The notes below the pieces were generated by a model, which had not been told where the DNA came from, did not search any database, and worked only from the letters and a program-made list of their open reading frames with translations. The translations under genes were made by a program, and so were the position numbers. This document shows positions 1 through 8,662 of a stretch of DNA of 64,000 nucleotides, piece by piece. The stretch is from Bacteroides bouchesdurhonensis (GTDB lineage: Bacteria > Bacteroidota > Bacteroidia > Bacteroidales > Bacteroidaceae), in assembly GCF_900155865.1 (NCBI RefSeq), contig NZ_LT707006.1, forward strand, positions 4,132,577 to 4,196,576, read 5' to 3'. Position 1 is the first letter of the stretch. Every line of letters starts with the position of its first letter.

Positions 1-2472
1 CACCATCGGTTCTTTATCCAAAAAATCTTTTTTATCTTTCTCGTAAAACAAAGCTTCCGGACGATATCTATTGATATACTCCAACTCTTTCTTGATTATA
101 TCCAACCGATCATCATATTTCCGAATAGTAGCCGTATCAGCACCTTTTCCATTCAATTCATCTTCCAGTGCTCGTTGCAGTTCCTTCTTCCGTTGTTCCA
201 TTTGTTGTTTCAGACCATCTATTTCTTGCCGGATATCAGCTATAAACAGTTCTTGTTCATTCAACACTTCCGTTTTAGCATCTTTATAAGATTTCTGGCA
301 AGCTTTCAATTGCTTGTCACGTTCCATCTGCAACTTTTTCTTTTCCTCCTCAATGAGATAAAGCCTATGAGCAGTTTCATTCGATTTCATCTGCAATTCT
401 TCCGTCCGGCTACGCTTCCATTCCTCTTCCTTTGTCCTCCAGGAAGCATAATCTGCTTGCAGATTTTTCAGTTTAACCGGGATTTGCATTCGTTCAGCTT
501 CCATCAGATGTTGTTTTTCCGATAGGTCACGTATCTGCCTGGAATATTTCTTTTCCAAAGAAGAAACCGCTTCAACTTCCTCTTCCGACAAATGCTTTAG
601 TTTATCCGTACACGATTGCCAGACAATCTGCCGTTGTTCACGTTCCAATTTCATTTCTTCAGGCGTACGTACAGAACGATCCATTGCTTCCAGATTAAGC
701 GAAATACCAAACAGTGTATTTTCGTTTCCCACTAACTGAGGATGTAATTCATTGTTATACAATACCTGCTCTTCATCTGCTACTTTTCCAATTGTATCTT
801 GCCAACCAGGTTTATTTTGCTCCAACCATTCACAAAGAGAACCTTTCCTCTTTTCAATCAAAGTATCCAATGACTGAAGCTGATTTTCAATCGTCGCTCT
901 CTCTTTACGAATCGCCTCCATCTTTGTTTGAAACTCCCATTTCACATCTTTCCGCTTCAACTCACATTCCTGCCTCAGCTGATTGATTTCGATTTGTTGC
1001 CGGCGAATGTTTAGTTCCAGTTCTCTATCTATTTTACGCAGTTCATTGATACCTTCTTCACACCCCTCCATTTCTTTCTGATGAGGATGTTCATAAGAGA
1101 TCTTTTGAAGTTGAAGTTTCCACTGAGACTGCTCTTCATGTAACTGCCGGATGCGATTATCCACTGTTTGGAATCTTTCTTCCTGAGCCAATCTCACTTT
1201 TTCTTCTTCTTCACGAAGCCGTTGCATTAATTCTTCCTGCTTAGCAGTAACTTCCGACTTCTTAACGAATATTTGAGTCTGACGATTATTCTCGGAAGTA
1301 CGAAAATCCGCTTCTAACTTATCCAAAAGCAGACGATATTTAGATAACACATCATCATACGCTTTGGTTAGTTCCGATTTCATTCCACGCACTTGTTCCA
1401 ATTCCAGAGTCCACATCTCTTCGCGGGAAACACGTTTGATGATTTCTTCAATCTGCACCTCTTCATAATGCATACGCTTATCACGTACCTGTTTTAAGAA
1501 ATCATTGATTATACTCCTATCCGCAATCAGACCATCGTGCTCTTTAGCATACTTCTGTTGCAATTCACCCATAAGTCGCAAAATACGTTCGTGTTCACTC
1601 TCCATCTTTGCAATCTCTTCCTTCATCAAAGGTATTTCCTGCAACGTACGTTTCTCCGCAAAGTTCAACTCAGCACGCCCTTCATCGATCTGCTTATGAG
1701 TATAAATCAAATCCCGATAAGCATTCATCACCTTCTCTGCCATCTTACGGACAGGTATTTCTCCATTCTTGTTAGGAGTATACCAAAGCATCACATCCCT
1801 GTATTCTTGTTCAAATTCTTTTATCTGTCCACGATAGAAATCCATATCAATCGAGACATCTTCATCACTCATCGAACGAATAATGGTATCTTTAATAAAA
1901 TCAGCATCCAATTTGGAATTCAGAAAAACATTCTGAATGGTACGTGGTATATTCTGATATTTGGCACTCTCTACAATTGCGAATTTCCGATACGGTATCA
2001 TCTCTTGTTTCCGGTTATTACCAAAGATAATATCACGATACATTTCATAACCGGTTATTTGTTTGGTGATCTGTATTTTGGAACCAATCCCGTCACGAAC
2101 ATGGCTCCATTCAGTATGTACCTCATTACGATCATTGATAAACCATTCTCTCTGAAACGGTGCATCTATAAACCGAAAATATACCCTACCTAATGATTTA
2201 GCGGTTAATACACAATATGCACCATGCTCGCGCATCACTTCATAGATTATATAAGAATTGGCATAAGGAAAATAAAATGCATCGAAGCTTTTCTTCTCTT
2301 TAGGAATACCCAGCCTCAGCTTATCAGCATTATAGAAAAAAAGGATAGCACGAAGCAACGTACTCTTCCCCACTCCTTGAGTACCAATAAAATGCACATT
2401 TCCATCCAGCTTTATTTCTGCATAAGGAATATGGGCACTATTCAGAAATATAATCTTATTCAGGTATCTCAT
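1..2472 (-). CDS. MukB/MksB/JetC-like SMC-type ATPase, partial (C-terminal part beyond the window)
   Basis: Only the first 824 codons are present; the frame stays open to the window edge. The ATG at 2472 follows GGAGG and overlaps the end of the preceding gene by 17 bases, which suggests coupled translation. A Walker A motif (GTQGVGKST) lies at residues 30-38. After roughly residue 230 the protein is almost all Glu/Lys/Arg/Gln-rich coiled coil. An N-terminal ATP-binding half followed by a long coil is the layout of MukB, MksB and Wadjet JetC; the distal ATPase half should lie to the left. By family it would load on DNA and extrude loops with its kleisin-like and winged-helix partners. Whether it is a housekeeping condensin or a plasmid-defence complex depends on whether a JetD-like nuclease gene follows beyond the edge, which I cannot see. 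Confidence 0.8.
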   Translation of the reverse strand, partial: MRYLNKIIFLNSAHIPYAEIKLDGNVHFIGTQGVGKSTLLRAILFFYNADKLRLGIPKEKKSFDAFYFPYANSYIIYEVMREHGAYCVLTAKSLGRVYFRFIDAPFQREWFINDRNEVHTEWSHVRDGIGSKIQITKQITGYEMYRDIIFGNNRKQEMIPYRKFAIVESAKYQNIPRTIQNVFLNSKLDADFIKDTIIRSMSDEDVSIDMDFYRGQIKEFEQEYRDVMLWYTPNKNGEIPVRKMAEKVMNAYRDLIYTHKQIDEGRAELNFAEKRTLQEIPLMKEEIAKMESEHERILRLMGELQQKYAKEHDGLIADRSIINDFLKQVRDKRMHYEEVQIEEIIKRVSREEMWTLELEQVRGMKSELTKAYDDVLSKYRLLLDKLEADFRTSENNRQTQIFVKKSEVTAKQEELMQRLREEEEKVRLAQEERFQTVDNRIRQLHEEQSQWKLQLQKISYEHPHQKEMEGCEEGINELRKIDRELELNIRRQQIEINQLRQECELKRKDVKWEFQTKMEAIRKERATIENQLQSLDTLIEKRKGSLCEWLEQNKPGWQDTIGKVADEEQVLYNNELHPQLVGNENTLFGISLNLEAMDRSVRTPEEMKLEREQRQIVWQSCTDKLKHLSEEEVEAVSSLEKKYSRQIRDLSEKQHLMEAERMQIPVKLKNLQADYASWRTKEEEWKRSRTEELQMKSNETAHRLYLIEEEKKKLQMERDKQLKACQKSYKDAKTEVLNEQELFIADIRQEIDGLKQQMEQRKKELQRALEDELNGKGADTATIRKYDDRLDIIKKELEYINRYRPEALFYEKDKKDFLDKEPMV

Positions 2473-3007
2473 CTTGCACCTCCTCCGATATGGTAATACA
2501 ATCAATCAAATCTTCCATATAATGAAAAGCAGCCAATACTTTATAGGTTCCGTCCAGCTCATTCTCCTTTTCTATCAACCCCATACTCTCCAGCTCCTTC
2601 ACAATTTTAGCAACTACTTCATCATATTTCTTTTTATCTGTGAAAAGTTTGGAAGCCTTTTCTTTTAATTCAATATCACATCCTATCTGAATCTCAATAT
2701 CAGCAGCACGAAACAAGAATCCCGACCCGAAAGCGGAATTATACGTTTTCAGAAAACTCATATAGTCAATCCATCTAAAAGCAGCTTCCAGTTTACGTTC
2801 CAAATCTACCTTCGCTTCTTTACGAACAAAATGGTAATAACCATCTCCCCCTTCCAGGTAGAAACCAATTCCTTTATAATACTCAAAATAATCAGACTGT
2901 TCTTCTTCAATAGCATCATACAATCGCTTTATCTGAGTAGAAATACTATTGGCTGATATAAATCCTCCTTTACTAAGTATATTGAATATTTCTTCTGTAT
3001 ATTTCAT
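2456..3007 (-). CDS. MukE/MksE/JetB-like condensin subunit (DUF4194-type)
   Basis: The 183-residue protein sits between the kleisin-like and SMC-like genes of the same leftward operon, 21 bases after the former and overlapping the latter. Its size, acidic character and predicted helical/winged-helix make-up (for example the segment around residues 130-160, ending in a short beta hairpin) fit the small MukE/MksE/JetB class. In these complexes that subunit bridges the kleisin and the ATPase and contacts DNA. The identification rests mainly on gene order F-E-B and size, since I see no catalytic motif. It ends in a run of acidic residues. Confidence 0.7.
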   Translation of the reverse strand: MKYTEEIFNILSKGGFISANSISTQIKRLYDAIEEEQSDYFEYYKGIGFYLEGGDGYYHFVRKEAKVDLERKLEAAFRWIDYMSFLKTYNSAFGSGFLFRAADIEIQIGCDIELKEKASKLFTDKKKYDEVVAKIVKELESMGLIEKENELDGTYKVLAAFHYMEDLIDCITISEEVQDEIPE

Positions 3008-3028
3008 GATGGTTGGTGTTTTTCAATC

Positions 3029-4240
3029 TTATTGGGCATAAATTAAAGGATATTCCACATCGTCGGAAACCTCGTATGTAGTAGTAAAAAGCAATTCATC
3101 TGCGAATTGTGAGGCTAACTGGCAGAAAAAGACCAGCTTTTCATTTCGGCTCACTTTTTTACGATAAGAATAGTTCATCACGAAGTAAAACAGATGGGTG
3201 CCGGATGCCATAAAAGCATTGTGAACTTCCTGTAAATTTACGGTATCAATTACTTGCGACTGTTCTCCCAAATATTCTTCCGGAATAGGTTCCGCCACTT
3301 GTTTCATACCTTTGGAAATACTTTTTTGCCTGGAAGCCAGTTTTCGGATCACCTGAAAAGCATCGTCGGAAGTACGTAAACAATCAATGGATAGTTTAAT
3401 ACGATATCCCGTCTGCGATTCCATCCACACAGGATTCTTTTGAGACAGAACCTGACGTATATTGGTATATTCTTCCAGAAGGAATTGGTCTTTCAGGTAT
3501 TTCAGTTTCTTCGCTTTTTCAAGGATGCGGTTCTGGTAGTCTATGAGATTCAGATAATGGATTATTTGCTTTTGGATTTCAATCAGATTATGATACGAAT
3601 CATTCAGTTGAAGCTTCACGTCGCTCACCACATTACGCATTTGCACATCCATCGCCACCCGGAAAAAAACAGGTTGTCCCACATCAATCAGTTCCTCACT
3701 TTTCCGAATCAATAGGGCTATGTTTTTTCGTTTCTCATCAAGCCTGACAAGTTTGGTCTTCTTTATCTTATAATTGGGTTCGTTTTTATACGCATTATCC
3801 ATATTTCTTTTTAAGTCCATCACATTACGGACTGTAGTAAGAGCTATGTTTTTTAAACAACGTTTTACTTCCCGCTGATAATTATATTTACGGTGTTCAT
3901 TACTCTCAGTCAGATAATAGTCGATAGATTCATTAAGTCGTGTAAGATAATCCTGTACAAAAGAAACATTAATTTCTTCATTTACTTCGAGCACATCTTC
4001 AAAGAACTTTAGATAAATATCTTCCATCTCCAAAAAATCACCAGTATCCCGAATAACACCATAATCAATCAAATAACGGATACGTTCTTCTTTATATTCC
4101 GTCATTTCCAAGGCATAATCGTAGTGAAATGAAAGAGATTTCCTTTTGGCAAACATATCCTTCAAGAGTTCTTTTTCCCGATCAAGGCTTTTAACTAATT
4201 CTTCTATGGAACGGAATGTACTCATTTTATTGACAATCAT
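3029..4240 (-). CDS. MukF/MksF/JetA-like kleisin subunit
   Basis: This is a mostly alpha-helical protein of 403 residues, or 398 if translation starts at the internal Met at 4225. A -7 box (TATTTTTG on the minus strand, 4249-4256) lies just upstream, so the 4240 ATG would have almost no leader and 4225 is a credible alternative. It is the first gene of the operon that continues with the JetB-like and JetC-like genes. The N-terminal ~100 residues could form a winged helix; the middle is long helices and the C-terminus is compact, as in MukF/JetA proteins. There is no enzyme motif. The kleisin role is inferred from position and architecture. Confidence 0.65.
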   Translation of the reverse strand: MIVNKMSTFRSIEELVKSLDREKELLKDMFAKRKSLSFHYDYALEMTEYKEERIRYLIDYGVIRDTGDFLEMEDIYLKFFEDVLEVNEEINVSFVQDYLTRLNESIDYYLTESNEHRKYNYQREVKRCLKNIALTTVRNVMDLKRNMDNAYKNEPNYKIKKTKLVRLDEKRKNIALLIRKSEELIDVGQPVFFRVAMDVQMRNVVSDVKLQLNDSYHNLIEIQKQIIHYLNLIDYQNRILEKAKKLKYLKDQFLLEEYTNIRQVLSQKNPVWMESQTGYRIKLSIDCLRTSDDAFQVIRKLASRQKSISKGMKQVAEPIPEEYLGEQSQVIDTVNLQEVHNAFMASGTHLFYFVMNYSYRKKVSRNEKLVFFCQLASQFADELLFTTTYEVSDDVEYPLIYAQ

Positions 4241-4248
4241 TTTCTTTG

Positions 4249-4256
4249 CAAAAATA
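4249..4256 (-). promoter_or_regulatory. -7 promoter element of the MksFEB/Jet-like operon
   Basis: On the minus strand this reads TATTTTTG, a match to the Bacteroidota -7 consensus TAnnTTTG. It lies 8 bases before the first possible ATG of the operon. No convincing -33 element was seen. Confidence 0.5.
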
Positions 4257-4431
4257 ACTAATTCCTACATAATATATATATATTATTGAGATAAATATCC
4301 TCTTAAATTAATAATCCATATTTGTCGTTTAACCATATTTGCGTAAAATGGCAATAAATTAGATTTACCTTTAATACATTCAAAATTACAACTCTAAATA
4401 AGTTTCATTAAATACAATCAAGCAGAAAAAA

Positions 4432-4465
4432 CTCATATCCTACTTTCAAAAGAGTAGGATATGAG
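4432..4465 (-). terminator. Hairpin terminator pointing left, possibly of an unannotated small RNA
   Basis: Two perfect 13-base arms (4432-4444 and 4453-4465) enclose an 8-base loop. On the minus strand the stem is followed directly by six T residues, the form of an intrinsic terminator. No minus-strand protein gene lies immediately to the right, because the neighbour at 4696 is on the plus strand. A TATCTTTG box on the minus strand at 4623-4630 could start a transcript of about 180-190 bases ending here. The remainder of the 4241-4695 gap is very AT-rich and holds nothing else I recognise. Confidence 0.5.
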
Positions 4466-4664
4466 GTAACACTCATTATTTTAGATGATAACTTAAGCTA
4501 TTATTATGGAGTTATAACAAAAAAAGAAGCATTATGATTAAATAATAACATATTAAAGACCGCAGATTACATCTATAGACCAAAATTTCTCAGTATTACC
4601 ATCTTACTCAAACATTTTTCAACAAAGATACCCCATTATATTTCTCTTTCTTAATTAAAACTCC

Positions 4665-4672
4665 TACCTTTG
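4665..4672 (+). promoter_or_regulatory. -7 promoter element for the DUF6078-like gene
   Basis: TACCTTTG matches the Bacteroidota -7 consensus and lies 23 bases before the ATG at 4696. Confidence 0.55.
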
Positions 4673-4695
4673 TAAAAAATAATATTTCACATAAA

Positions 4696-5127
4696 ATGAA
4701 ACAAGAAACTAACCAATCAGCTCCTTATAGCTTTGCCCGTTGTTTCAACGCCCAATGTTTACAAGCTTCCAAATGTCTGCGTTATTTAATTACAGAAAAT
4801 GACACACCTAACATTCCTTTTATCACTGCTGTAAGTCCAGTCTGTTATCCGGAAGATTCCAACAAATGCCCATATTTTCACACTGCCGAAAGAGTTCAAG
4901 TTGCTTGGGGAATCAAACGATTACTGGAAAGACTGCCTTACGAAGATGCTGTCAGTATCCGTAAACATCTAATCTTGCACTTTGGCAAAACAAGCTATTA
5001 CCGGTTCTACCGGGAAGAACGTTATCTGTTGCCTAAAGATCAAAAGTACATCCAACAGGTATTCCGTAATAAAGGAATTACTGATAGACCAACTTTTGAT
5101 CGCTACACAGAAGAATATATTTGGTGA
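4696..5127 (+). CDS. DUF6078-like Bacteroidales protein, Cys-rich
   Basis: This 143-residue protein has no known enzyme motif. The N-terminal half has several paired cysteines (around residues 14, 19, 24, 48 and 55) and a proline-containing loop. The C-terminal half has repeated Tyr/Arg/Phe-rich helices. I recognise the pattern as the small Bacteroidales family usually labelled DUF6078; its function is not known to me. It is monocistronic, with its own promoter upstream and the 22-bp palindrome array downstream. A metal-binding or DNA-associated role could be guessed from the cysteines but is not supported further. Confidence 0.7.
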   Translation: MKQETNQSAPYSFARCFNAQCLQASKCLRYLITENDTPNIPFITAVSPVCYPEDSNKCPYFHTAERVQVAWGIKRLLERLPYEDAVSIRKHLILHFGKTSYYRFYREERYLLPKDQKYIQQVFRNKGITDRPTFDRYTEEYIW

Positions 5128-5205
5128 ATTTCCATCACCCGTCACATGTAAGCAGATAACTAATTCAGAAGTCGATAACATTTCACAGCCAACCGATAGG
5201 CATGA

Positions 5206-5221
5206 GCATGGAATTCCATGC
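5206..5221. repeat. Perfect 16-bp palindrome beside the 22-bp array
   Basis: GCATGGAATTCCATGC is fully self-complementary. It lies just before the first, degenerate unit of the following array. Its centre is only about 3 bases away from where another 22-bp unit would fall. Confidence 0.6.
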
Positions 5222-5224
5222 GGT

Positions 5225-5394
5225 GATACTCATAGTTTCATCACTTGAAACCTTTTGTTTCAAGCCTTGAAACCATTGGTTTCATATAGGGAAACTCTTT
5301 GTTTCTCAGTGTGAAACTGTTAGTTTCATACGGTGAAACTAAAGGTTTCACTACTATGAAACTATCGGTCTCAGTATATGAAACTATAAGTTTC
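5225..5394. repeat. 22-bp periodic palindrome array (GAAAC-N5-GTTTC units)
   Basis: Eight units were read by hand. Left arms GAAAC begin at 5247, 5269, 5291, 5313, 5335, 5358 and 5380, with a degenerate GATAC at 5225. Right arms GTTTC begin at 5235, 5257, 5279, 5301, 5323, 5345, 5368 (GTCTC) and 5390. The spacing is 22 bases except one step of 23. Only the arms are conserved; the five central and seven linking bases vary freely. That pattern suggests selection on paired arms and spacing rather than simple duplication. The array lies between two plus-strand genes (end 5127, start 5587). Confidence 0.9.
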
Positions 5395-5586
5395 ACTACA
5401 CTTTTATATCTGATGCCCTGATTATTTCCATATATTGTTAGGTATATCAAGTTTTTTTATACCTTTGCCCTCCGATAAGCAGCATCCGGAAAATCAACAA
5501 AGTATCTCTGTCACGAATGCATGCTTCGTATAAAAAGACAAAACAGAAATCATCTTACTATTACTAACAAGAATACTCAAACTAAA

Positions 5587-6675
5587 ATGAAACGCATTGT
5601 TTTTTTGGATTATGTACGCGTATTTGCATGCTTTCTCGTCATGCTTGTCCACGCTAGTGAAAATTTTTATGGTGCTCCCGGCTCCACAGACATGGCAGGT
5701 CCGCAATCTTTTTTAGCCACTGAGGCAGATCGGTTGTGGGTATCTTTGTATGACGGTTTTTCCCGCATGTCAGTACCATTGTTTATAATTGTTTCCGCCT
5801 TTCTTCTTGCTCCCATGAAGGAGGGACAGACCACATGGCAATTCTATGGTAAGCGCTGCCTCCGTATTCTGCCACCGTTTTTCATATTCATGATATTATA
5901 CAGTACCCTACCATTATTGTGGGGACAAATAGATGGAGCAACATCAATTCAGGATTTATCACGATTATTACTGAACTTCCCGTCACAAGCCGGACATTTC
6001 TGGTTCATGTATCCGTTGATCAGCATTTATCTGTTCATACCTATTATATCACCATGGCTGAAAAAAGCTACGGCAAAAGAAGAGCGTTTCTTCATAGGGT
6101 TATTCCTGCTATCAACATGTATGCCGTATCTCAACCGTTGGTGCGGTGAATTGTGGGGACAATGTTTTTGGAATGAATATCACATGTTGTGGTACTTCTC
6201 TGGTTACTTGGGATACCTTGTACTTGCACATTACATACACGTACACCTTACATGGAACCGTTCCAAACGTCTCACTATAGGAGCCATTTTAATGATTGTC
6301 GGTGCTGCATGGACCATCTACTCATTCTATGTTCAGGCTATACCTGGAATCACTCATTCCACCCCTATAATAGAGATTGGGTGGGCTTTCTGCACCATCA
6401 ACTGTGTGCTTCTCACTGCAGGAACATTCCTTATGTTTACATGTATAAACAGTCCGAAGTCTCCACGAATCATAACAGAATTATCAAAACTCAGCTATGG
6501 CATGTACCTTATGCACATATTCTGGCTCGGATTTTGGGTAACAGTATTCAAAGGCACACTGGCATTACCAACTGTTGCTGCCATTCCATGTATTGCAGTG
6601 AGTACATTCATTAGCTGTTACGTAACCGCAAAGATTATCTCATTCATACCAGGCAGTAAATGGATAATAGGATAA
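5587..6675 (+). CDS. Acyltransferase 3 family membrane protein
   Basis: The 362-residue protein has about ten hydrophobic segments and the family signature at its start: an Asp-Tyr-x-Arg-Val motif at residues 6-10 and a membrane-embedded His (HAS) near residue 22. Such enzymes (OafA/WecH-like) O-acylate cell-surface sugars, moving acetyl or similar groups across the inner membrane. The frame is open back to 5521, but the Met at 5587 begins the conserved helix and is the better start. The gene stands alone and ends at a strong hairpin. Substrate cannot be told from sequence. Confidence 0.85.
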   Translation: MKRIVFLDYVRVFACFLVMLVHASENFYGAPGSTDMAGPQSFLATEADRLWVSLYDGFSRMSVPLFIIVSAFLLAPMKEGQTTWQFYGKRCLRILPPFFIFMILYSTLPLLWGQIDGATSIQDLSRLLLNFPSQAGHFWFMYPLISIYLFIPIISPWLKKATAKEERFFIGLFLLSTCMPYLNRWCGELWGQCFWNEYHMLWYFSGYLGYLVLAHYIHVHLTWNRSKRLTIGAILMIVGAAWTIYSFYVQAIPGITHSTPIIEIGWAFCTINCVLLTAGTFLMFTCINSPKSPRIITELSKLSYGMYLMHIFWLGFWVTVFKGTLALPTVAAIPCIAVSTFISCYVTAKIISFIPGSKWIIG

Positions 6676-6700
6676 TTATCTAAATTAATAAAAATCATAG

Positions 6701-6739
6701 CTGTGTCAAGCAATCTGCGTTTTGCGTTGCTTGACACAG
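6701..6739 (+). terminator. Hairpin terminator after the acyltransferase gene
   Basis: Perfect 13-base arms (6701-6713, 6727-6739) surround a 13-base loop and are followed by TTTAATTT. It lies 26 bases past the stop codon at 6675 and before the next gene at 6759. Confidence 0.75.
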
Positions 6740-6758
6740 TTTAATTTACATCCTCGAA

Positions 6759-7286
6759 ATGATAGCATCACCAACTCTTCATACAGAACGTTTGTTGTTA
6801 CGCCCCTTCTCCGAAAGTGATGCAGAGCAATTTTTTATCTCTTGCCAGAATCCCAATTTAGGAAATAATGCAGGATGGAAACCGCACGAAACTTTTGAAG
6901 AGTCTCTTACTATTCTTCAAACTGTTTTCATCGGACAAGAAAATGTTTGGGCAATCACGCTCAAAAACACGCAGCATTTGATCGGTTCTATCGGTATTGT
7001 TCCCGATCCGAAACGGGAAAATCCACAGGCACGCATGTTGGGATATTGGATTGACGAATCACATTGGGGACATGGGTATGCAACTGAGGCTACACAAGCA
7101 GTACTTCAATATGGTTTTGAAGAACTGAAACTCCAACTCATATCTGCCAATTGCTATCCACACAATGAACGTTCACAAAAAGTTCTTAAAAAGAACGGAT
7201 TCATCTATGAAGGAATACTTCATCAAGCAGAACAGATTTATAACGGACAGATATATGACCATCTGTGTTATTATTTACTCGCTTGA
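6759..7286 (+). CDS. GNAT N-acetyltransferase, RimJ/RimL type
   Basis: The 175-residue protein begins with the RimJ/L-like TERLLLRP signature. It carries the acetyl-CoA binding loop with HWGHGYATEA at about residues 107-116 and the late NERSQKVLKKNGF segment typical of this class. Family members acetylate ribosomal protein N-termini or small amines; the substrate here is unknown. The last 12 bases overlap the 3' end of the convergent amidohydrolase gene, so the two transcripts would be complementary at their ends. Confidence 0.85.
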   Translation: MIASPTLHTERLLLRPFSESDAEQFFISCQNPNLGNNAGWKPHETFEESLTILQTVFIGQENVWAITLKNTQHLIGSIGIVPDPKRENPQARMLGYWIDESHWGHGYATEATQAVLQYGFEELKLQLISANCYPHNERSQKVLKKNGFIYEGILHQAEQIYNGQIYDHLCYYLLA

Positions 7287-8540
7287 TGAAAGGGTATTTT
7301 TATAAATCTGTCCGTCTTTCATAATCAAAAGCATATTCCTTTCCGGATGCTCCAGAAGGGTGACGTCTTCCAAAGCGTTGCCCTCTACCAGAATCAGATC
7401 AGCCAGAGCCCCTTCTTCAATGACTCCCAACTTACCCGGATAGGGATTTCGTGAACCGGAGAGAGCAAGTAACTCCGCATTATCATGAGTAACCATTTTC
7501 AAGATTTCAAAATTGCTGAACCATTTTTGTAATTTGCCAATTCCTTTATTCTCATTGACTGTATTAGCCGGATTAAACAATAAATCGGTTCCCCATGCCA
7601 GATTTACTTTGTATTTCTTGGCTAACTGATAAGTACTATCCGTACCATGAACCACCATTTCATGCTTAGCTTGTTGTTCTTTTGTCGGATATTGATTATC
7701 TTCCAAAGTAAATGGTTGCATACTTAGCCATACGTCTTTTTCTGCAATCAGTGCCATCGTTGGTTCATCAATCAAATGGCCATGTTCAATACTTTTCACT
7801 CCTGCATGAATAGCTCGGGAAATTGCTCTCGGCACATATACATGAACCATCACGTAAGTACCGACATCTTCCGCAGCTTTTACTGCTGCATTAATCTCTT
7901 CTTCAAAATATTGGATATCTTCCAAACGGTCATAAAGTGAAGCAACTCCCCCACCCGTCATCAACTTTATCTGACTGGCTCCCAAACGAAGATTGTTACG
8001 GGCAGCCACAGTAACAGCATCTACCCCATCCGCAATGATCGCAGCTCCGATTTCTTCGGTATGTGTCAGTCCACAACAATCAAACGGACGAGGTTCTTCA
8101 TAAACTGCCCGAAAGTCACCATGCCCACCGGTCTGCGAGATGATGGAACCACTCGGATAAATCCTTGGTCCGGATAATATCCCTTCATCAATCGCACGCT
8201 TTAATCCGAAAACCGGACCGCCTGCATCTCGAATGGTAGTAAATCCCCGTAATAATGTCTTTCCGGCTTCATGTCCCGCTTTAAACTGAGTATAAGCATC
8301 GTCTGCTACCAGCAAATCCATCATAGTATTGCATGACATATACGAATGCCAATGAGCGTCAATCAATCCCGGCATGAGAAACTTACCTTTTCCATCTATC
8401 ACTGTTGCCCCTTCAGCAGAAATCGGCAACTCAGAGATCTTCTGAATATGTCCTTCTTCCACTAGAATATTCCCTTTGATAACCTTCTCATTGATTCCGT
8501 CGAAGATTAATACTCTATTAATTAATACAGACTGATTCAT
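7275..8540 (-). CDS. Amidohydrolase family protein (imidazolonepropionase/prolidase-like)
   Basis: The protein has 421 residues with no signal peptide. The metal site is visible: HxH at residues 63 and 65 (DAHWHS), a later His in the VMVHVY strand, EHGH, and the Asp in WGTDLL. The C-terminal strand (GALADLILVEGN) is the usual end of the composite beta domain in this superfamily. Close relatives are annotated as Xaa-Pro dipeptidases or imidazolonepropionase-like enzymes, cytoplasmic hydrolases of amide or ring C-N bonds. No pathway genes flank it, so the substrate is open. Confidence 0.85.
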   Translation of the reverse strand: MNQSVLINRVLIFDGINEKVIKGNILVEEGHIQKISELPISAEGATVIDGKGKFLMPGLIDAHWHSYMSCNTMMDLLVADDAYTQFKAGHEAGKTLLRGFTTIRDAGGPVFGLKRAIDEGILSGPRIYPSGSIISQTGGHGDFRAVYEEPRPFDCCGLTHTEEIGAAIIADGVDAVTVAARNNLRLGASQIKLMTGGGVASLYDRLEDIQYFEEEINAAVKAAEDVGTYVMVHVYVPRAISRAIHAGVKSIEHGHLIDEPTMALIAEKDVWLSMQPFTLEDNQYPTKEQQAKHEMVVHGTDSTYQLAKKYKVNLAWGTDLLFNPANTVNENKGIGKLQKWFSNFEILKMVTHDNAELLALSGSRNPYPGKLGVIEEGALADLILVEGNALEDVTLLEHPERNMLLIMKDGQIYKNTLSSSE

Positions 8541-8625
8541 AACTACTTTAATTTAATTTCAGGCAATTACAACCTATCTATCCACATTTTGTTCGTCTCT
8601 TTAAGGATATATCTCTATAAAAAAC

Positions 8626-8633
8626 TATCTTTG
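8626..8633 (+). promoter_or_regulatory. -7 promoter element (TATCTTTG)
   Basis: A consensus Bacteroidota -7 box lies 29 bases before the ATG at 8663, in the divergent gap between the amidohydrolase and the acetyltransferase fusion. Confidence 0.55.
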
Positions 8634-8662
8634 CATAAATAATAAAGACTAGATACAATCAC

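Noticed and set aside
1537..2193. 218-codon plus-strand frame opposite the SMC-like gene
   Set aside because: It is the antisense shadow of the clear SMC-type coding sequence, with His/Ile/Phe-rich composition typical of such shadows.
5225..5394. CRISPR array
   Set aside because: Only the 5-base arms are conserved, the units are 22 bases apart, there is no long identical repeat and no cas gene is near.
5241..5450. 69-codon minus-strand reading frame across the 22-bp array
   Set aside because: Its protein is a by-product of the repeated GAAAC/GTTTC units, with no independent coding signal or conserved domain.
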